Positions 1 through 11,033 of a DNA stretch of 64,000 nt are shown piece by piece. The DNA comes from Sporopachydermia quercuum (lineage: Eukaryota > Ascomycota > Sporopachydermiomycetes > Sporopachydermiales > Sporopachydermiaceae), in NCBI GenBank assembly GCA_001599295.1, contig BCGN01000001.1, forward strand, positions 2,294,001 through 2,358,000. Direction: 5' to 3'. The notes beneath the pieces are model-generated. The model made no database searches and was not told the DNA's origin. It worked only from the letters and a program-made list of their open reading frames with translations. Every line of letters begins with the position of its first letter. Position 1 is the stretch's first letter. Made by a program: the position numbers and the translations under genes.

Positions 1-1001
1 TATTCTTCAATCTGTTTTTCGTATTCACGATGGCAGGTACTGCTAGTAATTATACAGCTTTGATTACTGACTCTACTAAGATCGCTTACCTTCTGGCTGC
101 AGCTATTAAGAATCTGGCATTGTTTTATGTAGATCTTATATTATTACAGGGCATTGGTTTGATGCCTCTAAGGCTTTTGCAGATTGGTGATACTTTCATC
201 GTGTCCTTTTGTAAGATATTCTGCTATACAGCAAGAGACTATTATGATTTGTTTTTTACTGCACCAGTGTTCAACTTTGGGTTAATTTTGCCGCAGCATA
301 TCCTGATACTGATAATTACTGTCATCTACTCAGTGCTTTCGACAAAAGTTGTGTGCTCCGGGTTGGCATATTTTGCTCTTGGCTACTTTGTATATAAATA
401 TCAATTGGTATATTCTATGCAAAATCCTCAGCATTCAACAGGACAAGCCTGGCCATTGATATTTCGACGGGTTTGTATTGGCTTAATTTTGTTTCAATTA
501 GCAATGGCTGGAACGTTTGCTTTAAGGAAAGCTTTTGTTTTATCCTTTTTAATGATTCCTTTACTATGGATGACAGGTATCACCATGTATAGATTCGAAA
601 AGGATTATCTTCCTCTATCATATTTCATTGCTCTGAGATCTATAAGAAATGACCCTTGGTCCAATATGGAAATTCCTTCAATCTATAGTGCTGGACTAGC
701 GGATAACGATGAAGATGATGCTATGATGAATTGGATAGAATTTCCCCCTCCTGAAAGTTCTAGTGGTATAAGAAAAAGGAAGAGAAAGATGACATTGGAT
801 GAGACGCGAGAACAGTTTCAACGTTATAAATACCCATATCTAACAAAATCTTTAGATGGTCCTTGGGTCGGCTTTGATGGCCAAGATATACTTATGATGG
901 AAATGGAGGATCTTCACGGTGATCCTGATGCGACTTTAACTTCGGTCGCTTCTTCAGGTAGGTTGGTTCGCCGGACTGTTAACAGTTTGGATAATTGGTA
1001 A
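1..1001 (+). CDS. CSC1/RSN1-type membrane channel, C-terminal part
   Basis: The 3' portion of a multi-pass membrane protein of the CSC1/OSCA (DUF221) family of stress-gated cation channels, which includes yeast Rsn1, Csc1 and Phm7. The frame is open to the left edge of the window, so the ATG at position 30 is an internal methionine and the true start lies upstream. Visible signs are several hydrophobic helices, the block FNFGLILPQHILI followed by YSVLS, the membrane-proximal YFVYKYQLVYSMQNPQHSTG, a further helix pair, and RFEKDYLPLSYFIALRSI. The tail is hydrophilic and basic/acidic (IRKRKRKM) and probably cytosolic. The KDYLPLS...LRSI ending looks most like Rsn1, but I would not fix the paralogue. 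The next gene, HAM1, is on the same strand 595 bases downstream. Confidence 0.85.
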   Translation, partial: FFNLFFVFTMAGTASNYTALITDSTKIAYLLAAAIKNLALFYVDLILLQGIGLMPLRLLQIGDTFIVSFCKIFCYTARDYYDLFFTAPVFNFGLILPQHILILIITVIYSVLSTKVVCSGLAYFALGYFVYKYQLVYSMQNPQHSTGQAWPLIFRRVCIGLILFQLAMAGTFALRKAFVLSFLMIPLLWMTGITMYRFEKDYLPLSYFIALRSIRNDPWSNMEIPSIYSAGLADNDEDDAMMNWIEFPPPESSSGIRKRKRKMTLDETREQFQRYKYPYLTKSLDGPWVGFDGQDILMMEMEDLHGDPDATLTSVASSGRLVRRTVNSLDNW

Positions 1002-1596
1002 ATGATAAGTAATATGAGTTTATTAAATAATTACATTAGTAATATATATGTTTTATTGGATGCGAGCCATCGTTGTAAAGTAAGGTACTAGTGGTAGGTT
1101 GGTGATCAGTTGCTTCATGCGCCCCTATGCACAATGGTCTCTTATGCATGGTGATGCTTCATCCAAGGGTGTTAAGGATGTTCATTAGATATATATATGT
1201 ATATTGCTTATTTGCAGCAATCCGAGTTCAAAGCTACCAATCAGAAGTTTTGTTAGATATTTATTATACAAGCACTTCTCATTTGTCATTTTAATCACAA
1301 AGTTAGCACTGTTCGATGGTAACTATTATTAGTATGTAACATAAGGTAAATTTCTATGCATACTTCTTGATCATGCATGAATCTTGAATCTTAATCTACT
1401 TTTCCAATTATTCCTCATTACATGAAGTTCTTAGAGACTCTTTTTTATCTATCTCAGTCTATGCCATTATAACTTCAATGAAATCTATAATAAAACTGAA
1501 TTAAATGTATTCATTGACTTCAGTACTTCATATGGTTGTTACTATCAACAGAATACATTGCACCCTCTTTACTAGTTGATCTCTCCATTATTCAAG
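1002..1596. other. intergenic, RSN1-like to HAM1
   Basis: A tandem spacer holding the 3' UTR of the channel gene and the HAM1 promoter. I see no ORF or RNA gene in it. Confidence 0.6.
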
Positions 1597-2618
1597 ATGA
1601 GCACAATTACTTTCGTTACTGGTATGTGAGCGCCTTGATTATTAATAGTAAATTGAGCTCTAAGATCTACATCTGTGATCAATTCTTGTTGATACCACCA
1701 TAAGGATCATTGAGCATGAAAATTTTCCTACTGACACATTTTTAAACGAATAGGAAACAAAAATAAGCTGAAAGAAGTTGTAGCTATCCTCGCCCAAGGT
1801 CAGGGAGCCTCACAAGTTGGAAGTCATACAATTGTTAATCGAAGTTTGGATCTTGAAGAACTTCAAGGCACTGTAGAGGAAGTAACCATTAAGAAGGCTC
1901 AGACAGCTGCTCGTTTAGTAAGTATAATTTTATGATTTCTCTGCGGTATACAGAAGTTTTATTATTTACTGATTTGATCACTAATTATTTATTAGATCCA
2001 TGGTCCAGTTCTCGTTGAGGATACTTGCTTAGTATTCAATGCTTATAACGGTCTTCCAGGTCCATATATGTAAGTAGAAATCTGCAGATTTTTGATTCTT
2101 TTATTTTTATTAATCTGAAGATAAAGCGAGTTTTTACTAATGCTTTTGTTTCAGCAAATGGTTTTTGGAGTCTGTTGGTCTTGAAGGTCTTAACAAGATG
2201 CTTGCTGGGTTTGAGGATAAAAGTGCTGAAGCCATATGTACCTTCGGATACTGTGAAGGGCCTGATAGGGAAGTCAAGCTGTTCCAAGGAATAACTGAAG
2301 TATGTATAAAATAGAGATTATTGAAGTGAACAACATTATACATATTGATGCTTAATGCGTGGATTATAACTAATATGGTTTTAGGGCTCGATTGTTCCAC
2401 CTAGAGGATCACTTGATTTTGGTTGGGATCCTGTTTTCCAACCAAGGGGATATGATTTGACGTGAGTAATTGGAAGAATTTTCTTATCCACTGATAAGTA
2501 CCTTCATAAGAACTAACAAATATTCAGATACGGAGAGATGGATAAAGAACTGAAAAATACAATGAGTCATAGATATAGAGCACTTGACAAATTGAGGTCT
2601 TATCTATTGGAAAACTAA
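1597..2618 (+). CDS. HAM1: Inosine/xanthosine triphosphate pyrophosphatase, six exons
   Basis: A house-cleaning nucleotidase that hydrolyses ITP, dITP and XTP to the monophosphates, keeping deaminated purines out of DNA and RNA. The gene is split: exons 1597-1621, 1754-1917, 1996-2069, 2155-2299, 2385-2461 and 2528-2618, joined in frame to give 191 residues, the usual family length. All five introns (132, 78, 85, 85 and 66 nt) start GTATGT, GTAAGT or GTGAGT, end in TAG or CAG, and carry a CTAAC/CTAAT- or CTGAC-like branch site. Family motifs appear in order across the junctions: N-terminal [11 protein letters not shown], then [47 protein letters not shown] and [10 protein letters not shown]. 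The Leu in NKLKEV is encoded by CTG. It is convergent with FAP7, with 115 bases between the stops. Confidence 0.95.
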
Positions 2619-2733
2619 TAGACATGGAAAGAAACCATCAAAGAATATTATTCTGTAATTATTATACATATCTAGAAGTCTAAAGAATAAATATCATTAA
2701 AATACATCCGACAAACGGAATAAACATAAACGT

Positions 2734-3336
2734 TTAACTGTCATTATTGTCTCCTTCGCCGTCTTCATCCTGATTATTGTTTTCTATTCTAGCATCTATA
2801 ACTCCTTCTGGATGATCTTCTTTCCATTGATTATACCACTGGGTAATTCTTTCAACGTTTGATTCCATCTCGTCAGCATTGTTGCTCTCTAGCTCAACAA
2901 CAATTTGAGGAGCATATGAATCTCTTGCTTCTTGGGCAATAACTTCCATGATCTCAACATCAAGATTCTCTTGGATTTTAGACTCTGGATACTCCCTTTT
3001 CTTCAATCTATCATATAGAATAGAGTTATCTACTCGAAGAACCACGACTAGATCGATTAATCGTTCAGGAAATATTTCGCTTACATGCCAATCAATAATT
3101 ACTCCACCTTGATCCAAATCTTCTTCGATAGCGTCCAATAGTTTATCTTCATCTACTATATGGCATTGCCTCACTTCATCATAGCCGTCAAAACATTTTC
3201 TTTCTCTAGCAACGTCGCTGATGGAGAAAACTCTCATTCCTGGTATGCTGTCAGTTACAAGTTGTGAATGGCTTGATTTTCCTGATCCCGGTGTACCAGT
3301 TATGATGATATTCGGTAGATTTCTTGCAATTCCCAT
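2734..3336 (-). CDS. FAP7: Adenylate kinase 6 / ribosome assembly factor FAP7
   Basis: A small nuclear and cytoplasmic NTPase of the AK6/hCINAP family. In yeast Fap7 binds Rps14 and is needed for cleavage of 20S pre-rRNA to 18S rRNA. The 200-residue protein has the Walker A loop GTPGSGKS at residues 14-21 right after a hydrophobic strand (NIIIT), the AK6 block VIIDWHVSEIFPERLIDLVVVLR, and the LKKREYPESKIQENLDVEIMEV lid region. The last 30 residues are acidic and Asn-rich, a variable tail. The start is the only ATG before the P-loop and gives the normal short N-terminus. No intron is needed. Confidence 0.95.
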   Translation of the reverse strand: MGIARNLPNIIITGTPGSGKSSHSQLVTDSIPGMRVFSISDVARERKCFDGYDEVRQCHIVDEDKLLDAIEEDLDQGGVIIDWHVSEIFPERLIDLVVVLRVDNSILYDRLKKREYPESKIQENLDVEIMEVIAQEARDSYAPQIVVELESNNADEMESNVERITQWYNQWKEDHPEGVIDARIENNNQDEDGEGDNNDS

Positions 3337-4430
3337 TGTATTTGATGTTATAGATGATATATGATATGATATGTGTATATATGATCTTTGATATTTGATA
3401 CTTGTATACTAAGGGTATGATCTGATAGTAGTGACCTATGGTTCTTCCAGAATTAAACCCTATCAAAAGGCTACCGCTTATTCTAATAACCCTGAATAGT
3501 CAATAAAGAGCGTTACTATATTTTATTGTTATAATACAAACATAAGCTCATGACACTCTGCTCTTCTACTCATTAGCATAGCATATTTTTATGTAAGATC
3601 AATAGTACAATATCAACCAAGCAAGCCTTTTCGCACTAACTAAAAATTTTGTTCATCGCAATTGAAGTGAGACTTGATAAATCTTGTCCGGTCTTACGGT
3701 AACCCTTACTTACTACACTCAACCAAACAGTGCAATATCTTGTGCTTACAATGCTACACACATTTTATAGTTTCCACTATCACTCACTCAGGTTGTCCGG
3801 TCTCCTAGTAATTAATCCGTAGTCTTTAGAAGAACCCTCACAGAGAAAACAACCTCCGACCAAAAGTCTCTCTTATGCCCCCAATAATAAAAGGGAAAAA
3901 AAAAATACCGGGTAACTTTTTGTATGGTACATGACTTAGTATCACCAGCTTAACTAGGTACAAGTTTTGAGGATTTTGTTCTGTGTCCTTGATGATAGAA
4001 AGATAGAGGGTAAATACTGGAAGAAGGTGAACGTAATAAACATATTTGAAAATATTATAAGCTCAAGAGCATTGTGTATGTTTGAGTTAAGGTAAGTTGG
4101 AAAAGATTACGAATTGGGGTTTGTTTGAACTGTTCGTATGTAGATAATGGAAGGTAAGGAATAGTGGTGATGATGGTATTGATAAAAAGTGAAAAATGAT
4201 GAATGGATGACTGTTTGAGAGTTGCACTTACTGTTGAATAGTCTGAACGAGCAGATGGATGAGTTTTATAAGCTGTATGATAACTGATTATAAAGAACAA
4301 ACCACTATAAGAGATAAAATGGAATTATTGGAGATATCACCGCAATGGTTTAAGAGAATACTGTGCGGTTCTGGAGCACTCATCATTATACACTAAGAAT
4401 AGCATTTTTTGATAGGAATGAAGAAAAGTT

Positions 4431-4460
4431 AACAACAACAACAACAACAACAACAGCAAC
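4431..4460. repeat. AAC trinucleotide microsatellite
   Basis: Eight uninterrupted AAC units followed by AGCAAC, in the CDC36 upstream region. It is not in an accepted reading frame. Confidence 0.85.
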
Positions 4461-4690
4461 TGAAAAATAAGCAATATGTTATAACAAGAGAGAAAAGAAT
4501 TATTCCCTTGAAAAGTTGAACTGAATTGAATTGAATTGAATAGACTATCATTTCCGGCATGTGTAACTCAAATTGCTATACATTATAAATTATTCAATGC
4601 AATGCCTTCATTCGTCACTAGCAGCTTTCCTTTCAAACATTGTAACACGAGCAACTTTTTTCATAGCTAAACTGCAGAATACTTCAAATC

Positions 4691-4696
4691 CACGTG
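4691..4696. promoter_or_regulatory. CACGTG E-box upstream of CDC36
   Basis: A perfect CACGTG palindrome 94 bases before the CDC36 start codon. In yeasts this core is bound by Cbf1 or Pho4-type bHLH factors. That it functions here is inference from position and sequence only. Confidence 0.4.
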
Positions 4697-4789
4697 AAAC
4701 TAACAATCAATTCTTTCTCTTAGGATTGAATTTGACTACCTCATTTTTAATTCATCATTCAACCATTGCACTTTTGGTAGTAATACAAC

Positions 4790-5822
4790 ATGCATTCTGG
4801 TCAGATAAACCCAATAAATAAGCCAGGGGCTTCATTTGCTCAAGTGGCAGCTTCTACAGGTAGTAGAAATAGTTCTGGAGCTCATATTGGCAACAAGATA
4901 TCAAGCTTGGACAGTTCTGATTTCCCAGCTTTAGGTCGAACCTATAGTCAGAGTGGGTACAACAATGTATGTTATAGCGAGCTATATAATTAAGCAATCA
5001 AACAAATCGGATCGGAACAAGTTAATTCAAAGCAAAGTAAAAAAATACATATTAACAATATTTAGTCACCACGGATATTACCACCAGGACTAGCTAGTGA
5101 GCAAAAACCTGATTTCACCCAAGATGCCTTTCCTGCTCTACAAAGCAAAGTAAGTAAAATTAAGGGAGATGAACGAAATGATTTCATAGGTGTTGATCCA
5201 CGCAATTTACATATTCTAACAAGTGTTTGCATAGAAGTCTCAAAAAGCCAACAACACACAACCATCAAGTCATCAACCGCAACAGAACAGCAGTAGTAAC
5301 CAAAGCAACACCGATTTAGACCGATTTGGATTGCAAGGACTAATGGGGATGGTGCGTATGGACCAAAACAATGAAAATGCCTTTGCTATAGGGAACGATC
5401 TAAGCAAAATTGGCTTAAACATGCAACCTACGCAAGCACCATTATCTCGAGCGTTCACATCGCCATGGGTAGAAACTGATGCGGGAGATGTAGCTCCAAG
5501 ATTTAGAGTACCAGCATGCTACGAAGTTCCAAACGTAGTTCCAGCATCCGAAGCCCGAATGAATGTATTCAGTGACGAAACGTTGTTTTACATCTTCTAT
5601 ACAATGCCAAGAGATCTACTACAAGAGTTAGCAGCCAGGGAGCTAGTGACTCGAAATTGGAGATTCCATAAAGAGTTCAAACTATGGCTTACCAAAGATG
5701 TTAATAATGAACCTATACAACAATCGCCTCAGAGTGAAAGAGGAGTGTATATTTTCTTTGATCCACATAAATGGGAACATGTGAAGAGGGAGATTGTTTT
5801 GTTCTATCAGGCAATTGTTTGA
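4790..5822 (+). CDS. CDC36: CCR4-NOT subunit NOT2 (CDC36), three exons
   Basis: Core scaffold subunit of the CCR4-NOT deadenylation and transcription complex. Exons 4790-4966, 5066-5149 and 5235-5822 join in phase 0 to give 282 residues, longer than S. cerevisiae Cdc36 (191) because of the N-terminal part. The introns are 99 and 85 nt with GTATGT/GTAAGT donors, CTAAC-like branch sites and TAG acceptors. The N-terminal segment carries two SDFPALG/DAFPALQ blocks typical of NOT2. The C-terminal NOT box runs from VETDAGDVAPRFRVPACYEV through ETLFYIFYTMPRDLLQELAA and ELVTRNWRFHKEFKLWLTKD to GVYIFFDPHKWEHVKRE. The first and second exon boundaries are inferred from splice signals and from the FPAL motifs staying in frame. 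Confidence 0.93.
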
Positions 5823-6681
5823 GAAGACTGTATTGTATAATTAGCTGATGATGTCAACAAAATGATACTATAGTATGATTATTACTCTTACTCTTTTCTC
5901 TTTGTCAAATATAGCATTGAGGGTGCTGTTGATTCATGGTTAAACTGTTTTTTATGCATTATAGCAATCCAGATCATCAATTCTTTTATCGGCTTTATTC
6001 GAAAAACTTCCTAGATGTCTTCCATCTACCATATGTTTTTATTTTGTTGATTTCAATGATGCAATACAGTTCCCCAAATGGATTCTCTATTGTCATGATC
6101 TCTAAGCTATTGACCGTCGTTTCAGTGTTTAATAGCTGATTATGGATTAATGTATATAGTGTTGATGGTTAAAAGATAATAGTACTACTCCTTGTATTTC
6201 TACAGAATGTGGTTACATCGCGGTCGTAGTGTCTGAAGAAAAGTGTGATAATGAAAGAACAGTTTTCGGCACACCATAATGAATAGGAGTAACGTATAAG
6301 ATCAACACAATACCAGGTAATACTAGGTAATTCTGAAAGCCGGCTTAGCAAAAGATGTCTTCACTGATTAATATGATTCTGGGAAACCTCTAGCTCTTCT
6401 TGTATACATAAACATAAACATCAATTAGACAACAGAACGATAAATTAACGAATAATTAGGTGTACCTATAACTACTTCACATACATTTCCAATCTATAAA
6501 AAGAGACATCGGACTCTTTAAGTGGAATAACTAACCAGCTATTACACTGAATCATTTTAAAGGTTTATTTCACTAGACCTTATTCTACTAATAGCAGAGT
6601 AAACCCGTACTGATGTTAAATAATATAATGTCAGTCAAGACAAAGATTGCTTCTCATCATTGAACTAGCTTTATTAAGTTG

Positions 6682-6720
6682 GTCAAAAACGGTTTCGCAT
6701 AAGCGAAGCCGTTGTTTGAT
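6682..6720. other. strong hairpin (16 bp with one bulge)
   Basis: Left arm TCAAA-AACGGTTTCGC and right arm GCGAAGCCGTT-G-TTTGA pair around an ATAA loop. There is one G-U wobble and one bulged G. Nothing in the surrounding sequence is coding. Confidence 0.6.
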
Positions 6721-7251
6721 TGAATAGGGAAGATTCTCCAATATTCAGTCAAATAAAAGCAAGTCGAAGAGTTAATCAATCGGTAATCATGAGCTTAGTT
6801 TTAATTCGTAGCTATGAAACGGTGAAGTAAAAGGATGAGATGTTAACAAAAAGACATGATGAGATTTATAATATATAAAGTTTACTTGCCAAATAGAGAT
6901 TAATGAGGTCCCCACAAACTTAAGTTCAAAACTAAATCTGTTTTACACACTACTCTCTAGCGTAAAACTGGTTTTGATTAATATTCAGGCCAACCATTGA
7001 CAGCGCATTGTATTTACCTATCTTCTCTAAAATCGTCCCGCAGTTTACAGGTATGTTTAGTCCATTCTATGAAGTTCTATGAAGGAAACATTTGCATGGG
7101 GTTTACTTTTCGAAACTTTGGTCTGATCTGACTGCTGGGAAAACATGACTTTTGATGGTTTCAACTCTAAAAGTAACGGTACCTGAATAGTTGAATGCAT
7201 GCACTAAAGCCAAACAAAATTGGTGCTATTTTACCTTTGTTGAAGCATTAT

Positions 7252-7320
7252 GAAAAAAAATTAAAATTTTAGAATTAAAATAAGTAAAATAAAATAAATT
7301 AAAAATTAAAAATTAAAAGA
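7252..7320. repeat. A/T-only low-complexity tract
   Basis: An A-rich tract built of AAATT and AAAAT units with almost no G or C. Confidence 0.7.
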
Positions 7321-7746
7321 AGAATGCATCTATATGGATCATATTTCAATATCTCAAGCATTGGCAGCAGAGTGATATCTTCAACTGATGAGCTGAATCT
7401 ATGCTGTGCCTACAACAACAGCGCTGATTCTATCAAGAATACTAACTACTGGGAATTTCAAACTCTATTTAAAGGATTTTGGAAGAAACACTAATGGCAT
7501 CTGAACATGTTTTCGGTTCAACGTTCAAAGAGATTCGATCTTGCTCAACAGTATATTGATCTGACTAACAAGCAAATCTCTATAATATGTAAATCACTTC
7601 AACGCTTGTAAGCTAAAAGCTCTGCCCCCATCAATAAGCAAGCAATCTTTTACTTGTATTTGCTCTAACAAATGCTGCTCTTCTCTAATCCTAAATATTA
7701 AGCCTTACAATAGTGAGGTCTATAGCAATAAAATAGCAATCAATGC

Positions 7747-7800
7747 ATTGAACGGAACATACCCCGAGATCTTACTCAATCTGAAGTAGTTCCGTTCGGT
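7747..7800. other. inverted repeat, 9 bp perfect plus inner 3 bp
   Basis: GAACGGAAC (7750-7758) and GTTCCGTTC (7789-7797) are exact reverse complements. Just inside, TAC and GTA also pair past a single bulged A, and two G-U pairs plus an A-T pair extend the outside. No ORF covers it convincingly. Confidence 0.5.
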
Positions 7801-8635
7801 TATTTCGTATACAAACCACTGTGAATCACCGCGAATATCGCATACTATTGGAAGAAACTTTACCCCAGATTTTGTCCATTATCGACTTCCATAGGTTAAA
7901 AAGGCCTACATGTTCACCTGTTCTTCGTCTATAAGAATTACTTTGATCTCCATCTCAACTCTAATCAAAGGCAACAAACAGCCTACTAAATAGGTAGTTG
8001 AGTTCCCCATACAATTTCGGCACAAATTTGAGAGTGCGGGACAATTATTGTGTACGGAGATAACTTTATTTTATTGTTGGTTTGAATGGCGTACTAGGAT
8101 GAAAGTTGGGAGTTTTTTGAGAGTATGAAAAAAGGAATGCGCTTGATGAATTGGATTGTGAAATAATATAAACCTCAGTTTTTGTTTGTTATATCATGTT
8201 ATGAGATTCCTCAAAGAAATTGTTATTTAATAGTTCCATTGTCAAGTAACTGCTTGAATGAACGCTGAAGAAAGGAAGAAGTTTAAGTTATAGTACTGGT
8301 AACTTTACTTATAATACAACCTTAAGTTTATACGAAGAGGATTTCATCCTCTTTTCAAAGAAACTATCATCATTTTAGTAAACAACATGTTTTCTTTATT
8401 CGACTTGCACGCTATTTCTTAAACTCTAACAATTACTGATATTTAAATGATACTAAAATATTAGAATAGAGGATAAGAAATGATTTAGGTTTACTATTTT
8501 CGTATGTTTGTGTATTTATTACAAGGCAGCTTTGATGGGGAAACAAAATTCCTCTACCATCAGCAAGCTGATGACCAATTCAGTTACAATCGGGGTTGAC
8601 AGTTTATGAAATGCAAGAATATGACAGGTCCCTCT

Positions 8636-8643
8636 TATATAAA
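8636..8643 (+). promoter_or_regulatory. TATA element of the FAD monooxygenase
   Basis: TATATAAA, 162 bases before the ATG at 8805, a usual spacing for a yeast TATA box plus a short leader. Its function is inferred. Confidence 0.45.
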
Positions 8644-8804
8644 TTGAGAAGAATCTCTTCGTTTTCATCAGTCTTCTTTGTTGATTCTTCATTCAAGTAC
8701 CATTGTGTCGAAGCACTGACTATTAGTTTTCAATAATCACTATCTTATTCAACTAGGGAAACCAATACTATACTTTTAACATATCATAGAATTAGTCATT
8801 GACA

Positions 8805-10076
8805 ATGCCTACTGCTTATGAAAGAGTACCAGAATTCAAAACTGCTGAGTTCCTCAGAAAGAGGATCATCATTGTGGGTGCAGGACCCACTGGTTTGTTC
8901 CTTGCTTACAAGCTTCTTAGAGAAGGAGTTGATGTTCTCGTTCTTGAGGCTGAACAAGAAATCGCTAAATCACCAAGAGCCATTGTTTATATGCCAATTG
9001 TTCTTAATGAAATGAACAAGGTTGGTTTACTCGAACCTTTAAGAAAAATCTCTGCTACCAACAACACTGGTTTTATTTTCAGAACTCCATATGCTGACGG
9101 TGATACGATCTTAGCCAATCTAAAAGAACTTCTTCTTCCCAAGAATGAAGTCAAGTTTGGATGCGTGGGCTTACACACTGGTCAAGACAAACTAGCTGAA
9201 TTAATTCTTGAACATGCTCAAACGTATTCTAACTTTGAATTGAGATATGGAGAAAGAGTTGCTGGTGTTAGAAACGCTGATGATGGTACTGTTGAACTTG
9301 TTACTACCACTAAGAGAGGCGAAGTGTTCTATAAAGCTGATTACGTTGTTGGAGCTGACGGAGCCGGTTCTGGTGTCAGAAAATCACTGGTGATTCCATT
9401 TGAAGGCTTCACATGGGGTGATTTCAGATTTGTTGCTACAAACGTGATTTATCCTTTTGCTGAACATGGTTACGGACCTATCAATATGATTGTTCACGAA
9501 AACGATTGGGCTGTAATTGCTAGAACTTCAGTTGAAGAAGAAAACATTTGGAGAATTGCATATGGTGTACCAACTGATATTCCTGATGATGAAATTATTA
9601 ACACAGTTCAAGCCAAATACGAGAGATTGTTGCCAGGACCAAGACCTTTACCTGAGTACAAGTTGCTCTCTTGCCAACCTTACTGGGCTCATCAACGATG
9701 TGCTAAGACTTATAAACAGGGTAATGTAGTATTATGTGGCGATGCTGCTCACTCAAATAATCCAATTGGTGGTTTAGGATTAACAACTGGTTTGCTAGAT
9801 GCTGCCGCCCTTGGTAACTGTTTCATCAGAATATTTACAAAGAATGAACCAAACCCAGATAAACTCTTAGAAGAGTATGCTGCTGTTCGACGCGAAGCTT
9901 GGTTGTCTTATACTTGTCCATCTAGTATTGAAAACAAACTGAGACTTCATGGTCAAGACGAGGAATCTACTAAGAAGAGAAACGAATTTTTCCAGGCTCT
10001 AAATAATAATCAAGAATTTGCTTTACAAGTCGCAAGAGAGATGAATCAAGTATTGATTGAGAACTTCGAAGCTTGA
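8805..10076 (+). CDS. Class A FAD monooxygenase (PheA/TfdB/MhpA-like)
   Basis: A 423-residue flavoprotein of the FAD_binding_3 family, which hydroxylates aromatic rings with NAD(P)H and O2. Three hallmarks are seen: the dinucleotide-binding VGAGPTGL (residues 24-31) ending with acidic E48 in LVLEAE, the DG motif VGADGAGSGVRKS (around 182-194), and the GD motif CGDAAHSNNPIGGLG (around 311-325). The protein is shorter than phenol 2-monooxygenases (600 or more) and lacks their C-terminal thioredoxin-like domain. It ends in a helical Glu/Asn-rich tail. The ATG at 8805 is the start; the frame runs two codons upstream only through a TTG. It has no intron. Well-studied yeasts lack close relatives, so retention from filamentous ancestors or horizontal gain are both open. 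The substrate cannot be read from sequence. Confidence 0.88.
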   Translation: MPTAYERVPEFKTAEFLRKRIIIVGAGPTGLFLAYKLLREGVDVLVLEAEQEIAKSPRAIVYMPIVLNEMNKVGLLEPLRKISATNNTGFIFRTPYADGDTILANLKELLLPKNEVKFGCVGLHTGQDKLAELILEHAQTYSNFELRYGERVAGVRNADDGTVELVTTTKRGEVFYKADYVVGADGAGSGVRKSLVIPFEGFTWGDFRFVATNVIYPFAEHGYGPINMIVHENDWAVIARTSVEEENIWRIAYGVPTDIPDDEIINTVQAKYERLLPGPRPLPEYKLLSCQPYWAHQRCAKTYKQGNVVLCGDAAHSNNPIGGLGLTTGLLDAAALGNCFIRIFTKNEPNPDKLLEEYAAVRREAWLSYTCPSSIENKLRLHGQDEESTKKRNEFFQALNNNQEFALQVAREMNQVLIENFEA

Positions 10077-11033
10077 TTTATGGAAATGAAAGAAATGTCG
10101 AGACAAGATAAACAAGATTTATGATTGTCATCTGCACTGAGCTTTATTTTTTAGTATGAATTGTTAGAAGATATTGTATAAATGATACATTATTCATGAT
10201 TGTCGAATTCACAAGAACTCGTAGATGTATGACACTGATAACTACGCGTAACAACGACAATACTCCCTAATAGAACCAGCCTAGTCTGCAAGTCTTAGCA
10301 GAGATTGGGTTAATTTGATTGAAAAACTAAAGTGCAGGTTGATATATAGCTTATTTATAATAGTTTTCAGCTAGAAATAATCATCAGCAAGAAAGACCAA
10401 GTAACAATAGCTTTATGTATGGAGATAAAGATAGATACGGAGACCCTTTTTTCTGTTTCTCGAGCGAGACCCTCCCTATATTTACTTATAATATGTATTA
10501 CGATCACGTAATAATTGAATGATAGGCTTTATTGCAAGCGATCGCCTTGCATGATCATGCATCAAATGCATTGAATAAATATTCAAGTGTTCTTTGAGGT
10601 ATGATTATGTAATCTGGAGCTTGTGAACTCTTTTTCCGGGTAACCATTTCTGAAATTTTTGTCAGACGAAGTATTGGACCTTCGAAGAAGACTAATATAA
10701 TATACAATGATGATAATACTATAGGATACGAAAAGGTATAAAATATATATCGTCAGATCAGTCTTATAAGTTGAAAACTGTGTAACTGTCCTTGTCACTA
10801 GAAATCAGTGTTTTGGCGTTGTTCGATAGCCAAAATTTCCACTGGTTTGGTTTGAAGTTTGAGGTAGTCAATTCATTCTTGGTGTTATTGAGGATTGCAT
10901 GATTTAGGAATTAGTTTACTATTGAAGGAGTGAAGGTGAATTAATCATAGAAGTCTACAAATTTGATAACTGGGTTATCCCAACTTCCCTGAAGTAGTAT
11001 AGACTAGCGTGCAACTAAAAAATCGAAACCATA
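10077..11033. other. intergenic, monooxygenase to COX24
   Basis: A tandem spacer of 957 bases with the monooxygenase 3' region and the COX24 promoter. The reverse 71-codon ORF at 10583-10798 looks like chance. I see no RNA gene. Confidence 0.5.

Larger units (their letters stand above)
3337..4789. other. intergenic, FAP7/CDC36 divergent promoters
   Basis: A 1.45-kb shared upstream region. It holds two copies of TTGTCCGGTCT (3684-3694 and 3793-3803), an A-run near 3893-3904, an AAC microsatellite, a short TGAAT tandem (about 4522-4541) and a CACGTG box. The 81-codon reverse ORF at 4055-4300 is low-complexity and I do not accept it as a gene. Confidence 0.5.
5823..8804. other. intergenic, CDC36 to FAD monooxygenase
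   Basis: Nearly 3 kb with no convincing protein gene; only short ORFs below 70 codons occur. It contains a strong hairpin near 6682-6720, a bulged inverted repeat near 7747-7800, a 69-base pure A/T tract, and a TATA element close to the monooxygenase. A non-coding RNA gene is possible but I recognise none. Confidence 0.5.
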
